A stretch of DNA of 64,000 bases from Salicibibacter cibi (lineage in GTDB: Bacteria; Bacillota; Bacilli; Bacillales; Marinococcaceae), in contig NZ_CP054706.1 of assembly GCF_016495865.1 (NCBI RefSeq), forward strand, positions 1,364,001-1,428,000, given 5' to 3'. Position numbers and translations under genes: made by a program. A model generated the notes under the pieces. That model saw only the letters and a list, made by a program, of their open reading frames with translations, ran no database searches and was not told the DNA's origin. Shown one piece after another: positions 47,860-55,978 of this stretch. Within the stretch, counting starts at the first letter, position 1; every line of letters begins with the position of its first letter.

Positions 47860-48834
47860 GTGACCGATCGAAAAGTCATTGATTTACATGTACAGGATAC
47901 AGCTGAATTGCAAACGCTGTTCGGACCCAATGACGTTCATATCAAGCGCGTGGAAGAGCAACTGCAAGTTTCTATCGTCATTCGCGGCGAAGCGCTGGTC
48001 GTGAGTGGAGATGGGGAAAGCATCGCTACCATTGAACGCGTATTTGCTCAATTATTGCAACTTGTACGTAGAGGAACAGTGCTCGGTGAGCGTGATATCA
48101 TCTACGCAATCCAACTGGACGGTCAAGGACAGTTGGACAAGCTAAACCATATTTATCAAGAAACAATCGCGACCAATGCCAAAGGTAAACCGATAACGGT
48201 GAAAACGCTCGGGCAGCAAGATTATGTGAGCGCTATCCGCAAATACGACATGGTGTTTGGGCTAGGCCCCGCCGGCACCGGCAAAACGTTTTTAGCGGTC
48301 GTAATGGCGGTTTCCGCTTTAAAAGCGGGCAGTGTACAACGGATCGTTCTTACACGCCCGGCGATTGAAGCAGGAGAAAATCTGGGGTTTCTCCCCGGAG
48401 ATCTGAAAGAAAAAGTCGATCCTTATTTGCGCCCGCTGTATGATGCGCTCCATGATATTTTTGGCACCGAACATACATCGCGATTGATGGAACGAGGAAC
48501 GATAGAAGTTGCTCCCCTTGCTTATATGCGAGGCCGTACGCTCGATGATGCATTTGTCATTCTTGATGAAGCACAAAACACTACTCCCGAACAGATAAAA
48601 ATGTTTCTGACACGAATGGGATTTGGATCCAAAATGATCGTGAATGGCGATTTAACACAGGTCGATTTGCCAAAAGGGAAAAAATCGGGCTTACGCATGG
48701 CGATCGACATCCTCAAAGAAGTAAGTGACATCGCTTTTGTATATTTGAAAGGGGCCGACGTTGTTCGCCATACAATCGTGCAACGTGTGCTTGAGGCCTA
48801 TGAAAAGTTTGAAGACGATCAATCTTCAAAGTGA
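47860..48834 (+). CDS. phoH: PhoH family ATPase
   Basis: Cytoplasmic ATPase of about 325 residues: N-terminal KH-like region, then a P-loop GPAGTGKTFLAV near residue 135 and Walker B VILDEAQNTTPEQ near residue 225. Family function unknown; it always lies by ybeY, with a possible role in RNA metabolism. GTG 47860 has AAGGGGA 9 bases upstream; TTG 47851 is in frame but touches the RBS. Confidence 0.93.
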   Translation: MTDRKVIDLHVQDTAELQTLFGPNDVHIKRVEEQLQVSIVIRGEALVVSGDGESIATIERVFAQLLQLVRRGTVLGERDIIYAIQLDGQGQLDKLNHIYQETIATNAKGKPITVKTLGQQDYVSAIRKYDMVFGLGPAGTGKTFLAVVMAVSALKAGSVQRIVLTRPAIEAGENLGFLPGDLKEKVDPYLRPLYDALHDIFGTEHTSRLMERGTIEVAPLAYMRGRTLDDAFVILDEAQNTTPEQIKMFLTRMGFGSKMIVNGDLTQVDLPKGKKSGLRMAIDILKEVSDIAFVYLKGADVVRHTIVQRVLEAYEKFEDDQSSK

Positions 48835-48857
48835 GTGTTTGGGTGGAGTGAGTTGTC

Positions 48858-51005
48858 ATGACAGCAAATAAAAATAAAAAGCAGAAATTGCAAACGCCCG
48901 GCACTCGCCATCGAAGCGTGCGTGTTAGTTTATTTTTACTGCTGGGCATTCTTCTTTATGTATCCATGTTGGACAACGTCCAGCCTGAACAACTGGACGT
49001 CTCCCTCTCCGAACCTGCCCCTGAAGATATTCGTTCCCCTATTACCGTTGAACATGAAGCGCTAACGGCTGAACGCGAACAGGCAGCATTGGATGAGCTT
49101 GACCCTTCGTACGTTCATCGAAATGACTATGTATTGATGCAAACGGAGAAAATCAACACGGTTTTTGAACTGGCAACAGAATTTCAAGCGGAAGATGCTG
49201 ATGATACGTCGTCCGTCGACATCCAAGTGGAGCAATTGCAAGAAACGCTTGAAGAAGAGATGGATCAGCGACTGCCGGAAGAGACGCTTGAAATATTGCT
49301 GGATGAAAGCGAAGAACAACTGATGATTGGACGGGACGCCGCTCGGAATGCTGTCCATGAAGTGATGAATGAGGAGCTCGCTGTCGATGATGTTCCTGTC
49401 GCCAGGGAAGAAGCAGAGGAACGTGTTTCCATGTCAATGGGGAACTCACAGTTGCAGAACGCGAGTGCAGACATTGCCAGCCATATGGTAACGGCCAATT
49501 ACATATATGATGATGAAAATACCGCGGAGCGCAGAGAAGAAGCGCTTGACGAAGTGGAACCGGTGCTTATTCGCGAAGGAGAACTGCTTGCCGAGGAAGG
49601 CGAAATCATTGATGCGGAAATTTATGAACAGTTGAACCTGACAGGTTTATTGGATGATGATTTTTCTCCGTTTCCTTATTTGGGTTTGTTGCTGTTTGTC
49701 GGAATGATCGTTGCCATGGTTGCTTTTTACGCTACGCAAACGAGTTCTCCCCTTCGTTATAGCAATCAGGCGCTTTTCCTGTATGTCCTCGTGTTTTTTA
49801 TTATGCTGGCAACGATGAAAATCATGAGTGTGCTCAATCTGTTCGACATGGAAGGGATTTTGTGGGTCACGCCGGTCGCCCTCGGGACGATGCTTCTTGC
49901 CCAATTGCTCTCTTACCGGGTTGCGCTTTATACCGCTGTCTTGTTGGCTTTGGCCGGGAGTGTCATTTTCAATGGGGAAGCAACAGGCAACTTTCACGCT
50001 ACGTTTATGGTTTACGCGCTATTCAGTGGATTGGCAGGGGTGTTTTTTCTCGGGAAAACGCCGCAAATCGCCAAGATTTTGCAATCAGGCGTCTTTATTG
50101 CGCTCATGAACGCATTAACGGTAACTGCATTTTACTTTTTAAGTAATGTTCCCATTGTTTTGGAAAGCTATGGCCTTGAAATCGGCTTTGCAGTGGGGTC
50201 CGGTTTTCTGGCAGCGGTTTTGACTTTGGGTTTTTTGCCTTTTTTTGAAACAGGGTTTAATATTCTCTCAAAAACGAAATTAATCGAGCTTTCGAATGCC
50301 AATCAGCCGTTGTTAAGAAAAATACTTTTGGAGGCGCCCGGTACTTACCATCACAGCGTCATGGTGGCCAACCTTTCGGAAGCGGCTTGCGAGGCGATTG
50401 GCACCAATGGTTTGCTTGCGCGTGTCGGTGCGTATTATCATGATCTTGGAAAAACGAAACGTCCGCAGTATTTTATTGAAAATCAAATGAAAATCGGCAA
50501 TCCGCATGAACGCCTTTCACCGGATGTGAGTGCGCAGATTATTATTGATCACCCTTATGACGGTGCGCGAATGTTGGAAGCACACAATTTTCCAAAGCAA
50601 ATTGTTGATTTCGCCAAAGAGCACCATGGGACGACGCTGCTGAAATATTTTTATCATAAGGCAAAAGAAAAAGACATGAAACCGGACGAAGCGGATTATC
50701 GTTACCCCGGTCCCAAAGCCCGGTTTAAGGAAAGCGCGGTGCTGGGGGTTGCGGATAGCGTGGAAGCGGCGGTCCGTTCCATGGATGCGCCGACAGGGGA
50801 GAAGATCGAGAAACTTGTCAATGATATCATTCGCGATCGGCTTATAGATGGGCAATTTGACGAATGTGACCTCACGATGAAAGAAATATCGATCGTCGCC
50901 AATACGATGTGCGAGACGTTGCGGGGAACGTTTCATTCTCGGATTGAATATCCCGAAAACAGCGAAGGTGAAAAGGAGAAATCAGCGAATGGCGATTCAT
51001 ATTGA
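48858..51005 (+). CDS. pgpH: 7TM-HD cyclic-di-AMP phosphodiesterase PgpH
   Basis: Membrane protein of 715 residues that hydrolyses c-di-AMP to pApA. One N-terminal helix (about 24-40), a large extracellular domain (about 45-265) rich in Glu, a 7TM region (about 270-455), then a cytoplasmic HD domain with PGTYHHSVMVANLSE and GAYYHDLGKTKRPQYF near residue 530, EHHGTTLLKYFYHKA, and FKESAVLGVADSVEAA. In this halophile it probably tunes K+ and osmolyte transport through c-di-AMP. Called yqfF in B. subtilis. Confidence 0.96.
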   Translation: MTANKNKKQKLQTPGTRHRSVRVSLFLLLGILLYVSMLDNVQPEQLDVSLSEPAPEDIRSPITVEHEALTAEREQAALDELDPSYVHRNDYVLMQTEKINTVFELATEFQAEDADDTSSVDIQVEQLQETLEEEMDQRLPEETLEILLDESEEQLMIGRDAARNAVHEVMNEELAVDDVPVAREEAEERVSMSMGNSQLQNASADIASHMVTANYIYDDENTAERREEALDEVEPVLIREGELLAEEGEIIDAEIYEQLNLTGLLDDDFSPFPYLGLLLFVGMIVAMVAFYATQTSSPLRYSNQALFLYVLVFFIMLATMKIMSVLNLFDMEGILWVTPVALGTMLLAQLLSYRVALYTAVLLALAGSVIFNGEATGNFHATFMVYALFSGLAGVFFLGKTPQIAKILQSGVFIALMNALTVTAFYFLSNVPIVLESYGLEIGFAVGSGFLAAVLTLGFLPFFETGFNILSKTKLIELSNANQPLLRKILLEAPGTYHHSVMVANLSEAACEAIGTNGLLARVGAYYHDLGKTKRPQYFIENQMKIGNPHERLSPDVSAQIIIDHPYDGARMLEAHNFPKQIVDFAKEHHGTTLLKYFYHKAKEKDMKPDEADYRYPGPKARFKESAVLGVADSVEAAVRSMDAPTGEKIEKLVNDIIRDRLIDGQFDECDLTMKEISIVANTMCETLRGTFHSRIEYPENSEGEKEKSANGDSY

Positions 51006-51456
51006 TATTGCGGATGAGACGGCGACACTTCCGGAAACGCAGGTGGCGCTTGTCACGAATGTATTACAATCAACGTGTGAACGTCTTGGATTGCCCGCGG
51101 ACACAGAGTGTTCACTGCTGTTCGTGGATGCGAAAACGATTCAGGCATTAAATCGGGATTATCGAGGCAAAGATGATGCAACGGACGTGTTGTCTTTTGC
51201 GTTAAATGATGATGCAGAAGCAATGGATACGGATCCTGCAGACCATATGCTTGGAGATATCGTTGTTTGCGTCGAGCAGGCGCGTGATCAAGCGGGAGAA
51301 TATGGCCATTCCATGGAGCGTGAACTTTGTTTTTTAGCTGTCCACGGCCTGCTCCATTTGCTCGGTTATGACCATGGGACGACCGCAGAGGAACAAGAGA
51401 TGTTCACGTTGCAGGAGGAATTGTTGAGCGCTTATGGACTGGAAAGAAAAACCTAA
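50989..51456 (+). CDS. ybeY: Endoribonuclease YbeY
   Basis: Zinc-dependent rRNA processing and quality-control nuclease, 155 residues. The metal site HGLLHLLGYDHGTTAEEQEM (HxxxHxxxxxH) lies near residues 120-130, preceded by the motif NRDYRGKDDATDVLSF. ATG 50989 follows AAGGAGA; the 5' end overlaps pgpH. Confidence 0.96.
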   Translation: MAIHIDIADETATLPETQVALVTNVLQSTCERLGLPADTECSLLFVDAKTIQALNRDYRGKDDATDVLSFALNDDAEAMDTDPADHMLGDIVVCVEQARDQAGEYGHSMERELCFLAVHGLLHLLGYDHGTTAEEQEMFTLQEELLSAYGLERKT

Positions 51457-51832
51457 ACAAAAAGGGATTCGCCGCTTATTTTTTTCCTTTTTTTTCGCAA
51501 GCCGAGGCTTATGGTATGTGCTCAAAAATGAACAAAACATGGTCATTCATATGGCTATTGCGAGCACCATTCTTGTGCTCGGATTTGTTTTCGGAGTAAG
51601 TCTTATCGAATGGGCGATTCTCCTTGTCGTGATCGGTGGCGTGATTACGTTTGAACTGGTCAACACGGCGATTGAACGAGTCGTAGACTTGGTGAGCGAA
51701 GACTATCATCCACTTGCGAAAATCGCAAAGGATGTAGCCGCGACTGCTGTATTTGTATATAGTTTAATCGCGGTCGTCGTCGGTATTATTATTTTTTATC
51801 AACCGTTGCTTGAACTTTTTGGGATAAAATAA
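51434..51832 (+). CDS. dgkA: Undecaprenol kinase (diacylglycerol kinase family)
   Basis: Membrane enzyme of 132 residues that phosphorylates undecaprenol in Gram-positives (UdpK). Three helices and the signature FELVNTAIERVVDLVSEDYHPLAKIAKDVAAAAV-like (here KDVAATAVF). Overlaps ybeY by 23 bases. Confidence 0.95.
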   Translation: MDWKEKPKQKGIRRLFFSFFFASRGLWYVLKNEQNMVIHMAIASTILVLGFVFGVSLIEWAILLVVIGGVITFELVNTAIERVVDLVSEDYHPLAKIAKDVAATAVFVYSLIAVVVGIIIFYQPLLELFGIK

Positions 51833-51927
51833 GAGTCAACACTAAAATCTATGGTTGACAAATCTGAACGATGGTGACCACTATGGAAAAACACTACGCT
51901 TTCCGTGGGCTTGCACTCAGCCTCCTC

Positions 51928-51968
51928 GTTAGAAAACTAGGCTTTTCGCCAAGCTTTTATAACGAAAA
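51928..51968. repeat. Hairpin repeat copy C (inverted)
   Basis: GTTAGAAAACTAGGCTTTTC, GCCAAGC, TTTTATAACG: the reverse complement of copies A and B. It follows CGCTTTCCGTGGGC..CTCAGCCTCCTCG at 51897-51927, a fragment of the same GC-rich module that lies inside the MITE. The whole dgkA-cdd gap (51833-52082) holds little else. Confidence 0.65.
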
Positions 51969-52082
51969 GAAAGAAGATCGCTTTTTTTCTTTTTCCTCCG
52001 CTAGCTTGTGTTATTATCATAATTATTCACTGATATCAACGATAGATTTTGATGAAGAGCCGAAATAAGGAGATGGAATGGC

Positions 52083-52472
52083 ATGGAAACGTTAATTCAG
52101 CGGGCAAAAGAAGCAAGGGGTTCCGCGTATGCGCCGTATTCGGCCTTTCCGGTCGGTGCTTGCGCGGAAACCGATGCTGGTTTTTTCCAAGGATGCAATA
52201 TCGAAAACGCTTCTTATGGCCTTTCGAATTGCGGAGAGCGGACCGCGATTTTCAACGCGGTTTCGGCAGGAGCGAAGCGGGTGAAAAAAATCGCGGTGAT
52301 CGCGGATGCGAAGGAACCGGTGTCCCCGTGCGGCGCTTGCCGGCAAGTAATGGCGGAATTTATGGACCCCGAGGCGGAAGTCGCACTTGCGAATTTGAAA
52401 GGAGACACAAAAAAAATGACAGTTGCCGAGCTATTGCCGGGTGCATTTGAAGCGGGGGATATGGATGAGTGA
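52083..52472 (+). CDS. cdd: Cytidine deaminase
   Basis: Pyrimidine salvage enzyme of 129 residues that deaminates cytidine and deoxycytidine. Zinc site C-N-I-E-N-A-S-Y-G-L-S-N-C-G-E-R and CGACRQVM, with the catalytic Glu in NCGERTA. RBS AAGGAGATGG. Overlaps era by 8 bases. Confidence 0.96.
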   Translation: METLIQRAKEARGSAYAPYSAFPVGACAETDAGFFQGCNIENASYGLSNCGERTAIFNAVSAGAKRVKKIAVIADAKEPVSPCGACRQVMAEFMDPEAEVALANLKGDTKKMTVAELLPGAFEAGDMDE

Positions 52473-53361
52473 GTACCGTTCCGGGTTCGCGGCATTAATC
52501 GGACGGCCAAATGCGGGGAAATCAACGTTTTTAAATCAAGTATTGGGACAAAAGATCGCGATTATGAGTGACAAACCGCAAACGACGCGAAATAAAATTC
52601 AGGCGGTACATACGCAAACGAACGGCCAGGTCATTTTTGTGGATACGCCGGGCGTGCATAAACCGAAGCATCAACTCGGCGAGTATATGGTGAAAACGGC
52701 TCTCGATTCATTGTCGGAGGTGGACCTGGTTTTGTTTTTTATCGATGCTTCGGAACCTTTCGGACGGGGGGAGCAGTTTATTCTTGATGCTTTGCAAAAG
52801 GCGAACACGCCAGTGTTTTTGATCATGAACAAAATTGATAAAATTCATCCGGACCACGTATTGGAACGGATTGAAGAATACCGGCATTATGGGACCTTTG
52901 CGGAAATATTTCCGATTTCCGCGCTCCGTGACCAAAATGTGGGTCCGTTGTTGGAACATATTTATAAGTATTTGCCGGAAGGGCCGCAGTATTATCCGGA
53001 AGAGCAAATCACCGATCACCCGGAGCGCTTTATTATGGCGGAATTTATTCGCGAAAAGGTGTTGGGCCATACCCGTGATGAAATCCCCCATTCGATCGCA
53101 GTGATGATTGATGAAGTGCAAGAAAGGGAAAATCAAAAAACCTATGTGCAAGCTACGATCATTGTCGAACGAAAATCGCAAAAGGGAATTATTATCGGAC
53201 GCAATGGTTCGATGTTGAAAACGATCGGACAGGAAGCGAGAAAAGATATCCACGGGCTTCTCGGTACCGATGTGTACCTTGACCTTTGGGTGAAAGTGCA
53301 AAAGGACTGGCGGAACAAAAGCCGCTTTCTCCGGGAACAAGGATATAGCGACAAAGAGTAG
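52465..53361 (+). CDS. era: GTPase Era
   Basis: Ribosome assembly GTPase of 298 residues. G1 GRPNAGKSTFLN, G3 DTPG, G4 NKID, and the C-terminal KH domain with ERKSQKGIIIGRNGSMLK that binds 16S rRNA near the anti-Shine-Dalgarno end. ATG 52465 lies inside the cdd 3' end; the longer frame to 52423 has no RBS. Confidence 0.97.
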   Translation: MSEYRSGFAALIGRPNAGKSTFLNQVLGQKIAIMSDKPQTTRNKIQAVHTQTNGQVIFVDTPGVHKPKHQLGEYMVKTALDSLSEVDLVLFFIDASEPFGRGEQFILDALQKANTPVFLIMNKIDKIHPDHVLERIEEYRHYGTFAEIFPISALRDQNVGPLLEHIYKYLPEGPQYYPEEQITDHPERFIMAEFIREKVLGHTRDEIPHSIAVMIDEVQERENQKTYVQATIIVERKSQKGIIIGRNGSMLKTIGQEARKDIHGLLGTDVYLDLWVKVQKDWRNKSRFLREQGYSDKE

Positions 53362-53496
53362 CAACTGCGATCGTTCGACGTTTCTCTTCCCCCCGGCGCC
53401 CGAAAGGCAAATACGCACGAACCAACGGCGATTCCCCCGAAAGCCTTGTTTTTTACGATCATGTATCTATACTGGAAGTTAGGTGCACATAAATAG

Positions 53497-53779
53497 GGAC
53501 TGCTGAATAATGGAAAAAGACTGGCACATAAGCATTTTCCGTTGGTGTTGTCAAAACTGGATGCAAGGAAATCCATCCTATAAGCAAAAAACCCTTGCAC
53601 TTCTGGCAACGTACGGAGGGATGGTGCTGCAATGGCGAGACTCCAGCGGAAAAACGGACGCGTCAAGCCCCCGCAGCGCCGGTTGTGCGCGAGGAGGCTT
53701 GACCGTTCGTCCGCGGAAAGCGAAGCTATGGAAGCGACATCCCGGCTTCAGCTGATAGCTGCAAGTTGTTCAGCAATCC
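53497..53779. mobile_element. MITE-like element, copy 2 (283 bp)
   Basis: Same length, orientation and ends as copy 1 at 45901. It is flanked by a perfect 8-bp direct repeat ATAAATAG (53489-53496 and 53780-53787), which looks like a target-site duplication. It lies between era and yqzL. The 81-residue open frame inside it has no RBS and is not a gene. Confidence 0.8.
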
Positions 53780-53869
53780 ATAAATAGTAAATTTTCTCTG
53801 TTATGAGAGTGCCTGCTTTTGCTCAATCTAATCGTAGATGCAAAAACAAAACAAGAGGGGGAACTACAG

Positions 53870-54013
53870 ATGTTAAATTATTGGAAAGTTTTTGCTCTGA
53901 CCGGTGACCTCGATGCGTATTTAATGCATAAAGAATATGAGTGCACAGATGAATGGATGGAGCCTGGAGAAGAAGAAGCAGCTTCAGCGAAGAATGACGA
54001 CGAACACACATGA
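53870..54013 (+). CDS. yqzL: YqzL-family small protein
   Basis: Protein of 47 residues, MLNYWKVFALTGDLDAYLMHKE..., matching the family pattern (WKVFxxTGxxxxYLLxKE). Position between era and recO is as in B. subtilis. Function unknown. RBS AGAGGGGGA. Confidence 0.85.
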   Translation: MLNYWKVFALTGDLDAYLMHKEYECTDEWMEPGEEEAASAKNDDEHT

Positions 54014-54029
54014 GCAAGGATGAATACCT

Positions 54030-54779
54030 ATGCTTGAAAAAAACGAAGGGCTCGTTATACGTGCGGTTTCCTACGGAGAGGCCAACATCATCCTCACGGT
54101 TTTTACAAGAGAGCGTGGGAAAATCGCTTTGATGGCACGTGGTGCAAAAAAATCAACCAGTCGCTTTGCGGCAGTCAGTCAATTGTTTTCATATGGGCTC
54201 TTTCATTTTCATTACCGACCTTCTTCGATGAGCACACTTTCGCAAGGAGAGGTTTTGGAATCGTTCACTCGAGTACGCTACGATATTGAAAAAACTGCAC
54301 ATGCCGCTTATGTCTGTGAATTGCTTGATGGAGTGACGACGGATCATGAGGCAAGCCCTTCCCTTTTTGCGCTCGTTCTTACGGTTTTGCGCTTCATTGA
54401 GCAAGGAGAAGATGCGGAAGTTCTGCTTCGAATGGTTGAATTAAAACTAACGAAAACTGCCGGAATTAAACCTGAATTAGATCGATGTGCGAATTGCGGC
54501 AGAACCGCAGGAGATTTTTCATTTTCCGTAAAAGAAGCCGGTTTTCTCTGTGAAACGTGCAGCAAATTTGATGCACATCGGTTTTGGTTAACGCCTAAAC
54601 AAGTACAGTTGCTTAGAACGCTTTATTATATTGAACCAGGGAATCTTGGGCAGATTCGCGTGAAACCGGAAACGAAAACCTTGCTTCATCATCTCCTTGA
54701 ATCCTATTATGATACATATTCAGGCTTAACCCTAAAGTCCAAACGTTTTCTGGATCAGTGGCAACAATGGAAACCTTGA
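54030..54779 (+). CDS. recO: DNA repair protein RecO
   Basis: Loads RecA on SSB-coated DNA with RecR; 249 residues. N-terminal OB fold (EGLVIRAVSYGEANIILTVFTRERGKI) and a zinc finger CANCG...CETCS near residues 152-180. The start at ATG 54030 is 16 bases after yqzL. Confidence 0.95.
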   Translation: MLEKNEGLVIRAVSYGEANIILTVFTRERGKIALMARGAKKSTSRFAAVSQLFSYGLFHFHYRPSSMSTLSQGEVLESFTRVRYDIEKTAHAAYVCELLDGVTTDHEASPSLFALVLTVLRFIEQGEDAEVLLRMVELKLTKTAGIKPELDRCANCGRTAGDFSFSVKEAGFLCETCSKFDAHRFWLTPKQVQLLRTLYYIEPGNLGQIRVKPETKTLLHHLLESYYDTYSGLTLKSKRFLDQWQQWKP

Positions 54780-54804
54780 CAACAGCTTGCTGTTCGCGTA
54801 TGGT
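54776..54804 (+). promoter_or_regulatory. SigA promoter of the glyQS leader
   Basis: TTGACA at 54776-54781 (overlapping the recO stop), 17-base spacer, TATGGT at 54799-54804. Confidence 0.65.
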
Positions 54805-54831
54805 TTTTATACAAATTAAATATCTACAACT

Positions 54832-55028
54832 ATACTGAGAAGAAGAGTAGTACTTGGAATGAGGCAGTAACTAGCGATGTGGGATGGTGAAAGCCACAAC
54901 TGCCGGTCCTTGGAAGGCGCTTTGGAGTATAAATGACAAAGGGGTACCTGTGTAAAACATGGGTGCAACTAGGGTGGAACCGCGGGAAAACTCCCGTCCC
55001 TAAGACATTCTTGGGGCGGGAGTTTTTA
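54832..55028 (+). ncRNA. Glycyl-tRNA T-box riboswitch
   Basis: Leader RNA with the T-box core AGGGTGGAACCGCG at 54971-54984. The Stem I base is ATACT (54832) with AGTAT (54926-54930), and a candidate specifier GGC (Gly) lies at 54916-54918. The terminator is CTCCCG.CCC with GGGGCGGGAG followed by TTTTT (54990-55028). Uncharged tRNA-Gly is expected to pair with the T-box and stop termination, raising glyQS expression. Confidence 0.92.
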
Positions 55029-55090
55029 TGGTTGCATGTAGAAAATGATTCAAAAGAGAGAATGCAGTGCCGAAAGGAGAGCTTTGTGCT

Positions 55091-55978
55091 ATGAACGTTC
55101 AAGAAGTTATTTTACACTTGCAATCGTATTGGGCAGAACAGAACTGCTTTATTATGCAGCCATATGATGTCGAGAAAGGCGCGGGGACAATGAATCCAAT
55201 GACGTTTCTGCGAAGCATCGGTCCCGAGCCGTGGAATGTGGCTTATGTGGAACCATCGAGACGCCCGTCGGATGGCAGGTATGGGGAGAACCCGAACCGT
55301 CTTTACCAACATCACCAATTCCAGGTCATCATGAAGCCTTCCCCGAACAATATTCAGGACCTTTACCTGGAAAGCCTGCAGGCGCTTGGCATCAATCCCG
55401 AGGAACATGATATCCGTTTCGTTGAAGATAATTGGGAAGACGCTACCCTTAACGCTTGGGGATTGGGTTGGGAAGTTTGGCTCGATGGCATGGAAATTAC
55501 GCAGTTCACCTATTTTCAGCAGGTCGGCGGCCTTGACGCGGACCCTGTGTCGGTTGAGCTCACTTACGGGATCGAACGGCTTTGTTCCTATATCCAGGAT
55601 AAAGAGAATGTTTTCGATCTTGAATGGCAAGATGGTTTCACATTCGGGGACATTTTTTATCAGCCGGAATACGAGCATTCCATGTACACATTTAAAATCG
55701 CCGATCATGAGATGCTCAAACAGTTGTTTATTACTTACGAAAAAGAAGCGGGAAGGATCTTGGAAGAGGAGCTTGTTTTCCCTGCTTACGACTACATCTT
55801 GAAGTGTTCCCATACATTTAATCTGCTTGACGCCGGTGGTGCGATATCGGTGACCGAACGCACGGGTTATATCGGAAGAGTGCGGAAGCTTGCAAAGAGA
55901 TGCGCTTCCATCCATTACGCCAATCGGGAGAAACTTGGCTTCCCGTTATTAAGAAGGGAAAAGGAGGAGGCAAAATAA
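55091..55978 (+). CDS. glyQ: Glycyl-tRNA synthetase alpha subunit
   Basis: Catalytic subunit of the (alpha-beta)2 glycyl-tRNA synthetase, 295 residues. Class II motifs appear in [41 protein letters not shown] near the N-terminus and [10 protein letters not shown] near residue 165. ATG 55091 follows AAAGGAGAG. Stop overlaps the glyS start. Confidence 0.96.
   Translation: MNVQEVILHLQSYWAEQNCFIMQPYDVEKGAGTMNPMTFLRSIGPEPWNVAYVEPSRRPSDGRYGENPNRLYQHHQFQVIMKPSPNNIQDLYLESLQALGINPEEHDIRFVEDNWEDATLNAWGLGWEVWLDGMEITQFTYFQQVGGLDADPVSVELTYGIERLCSYIQDKENVFDLEWQDGFTFGDIFYQPEYEHSMYTFKIADHEMLKQLFITYEKEAGRILEEELVFPAYDYILKCSHTFNLLDAGGAISVTERTGYIGRVRKLAKRCASIHYANREKLGFPLLRREKEEAK

Noticed and set aside
53510..53755. 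81-residue open frame inside MITE copy 2
   Set aside because: It lies wholly inside the repeat, is not preserved in the same form in copy 1, and has no RBS.
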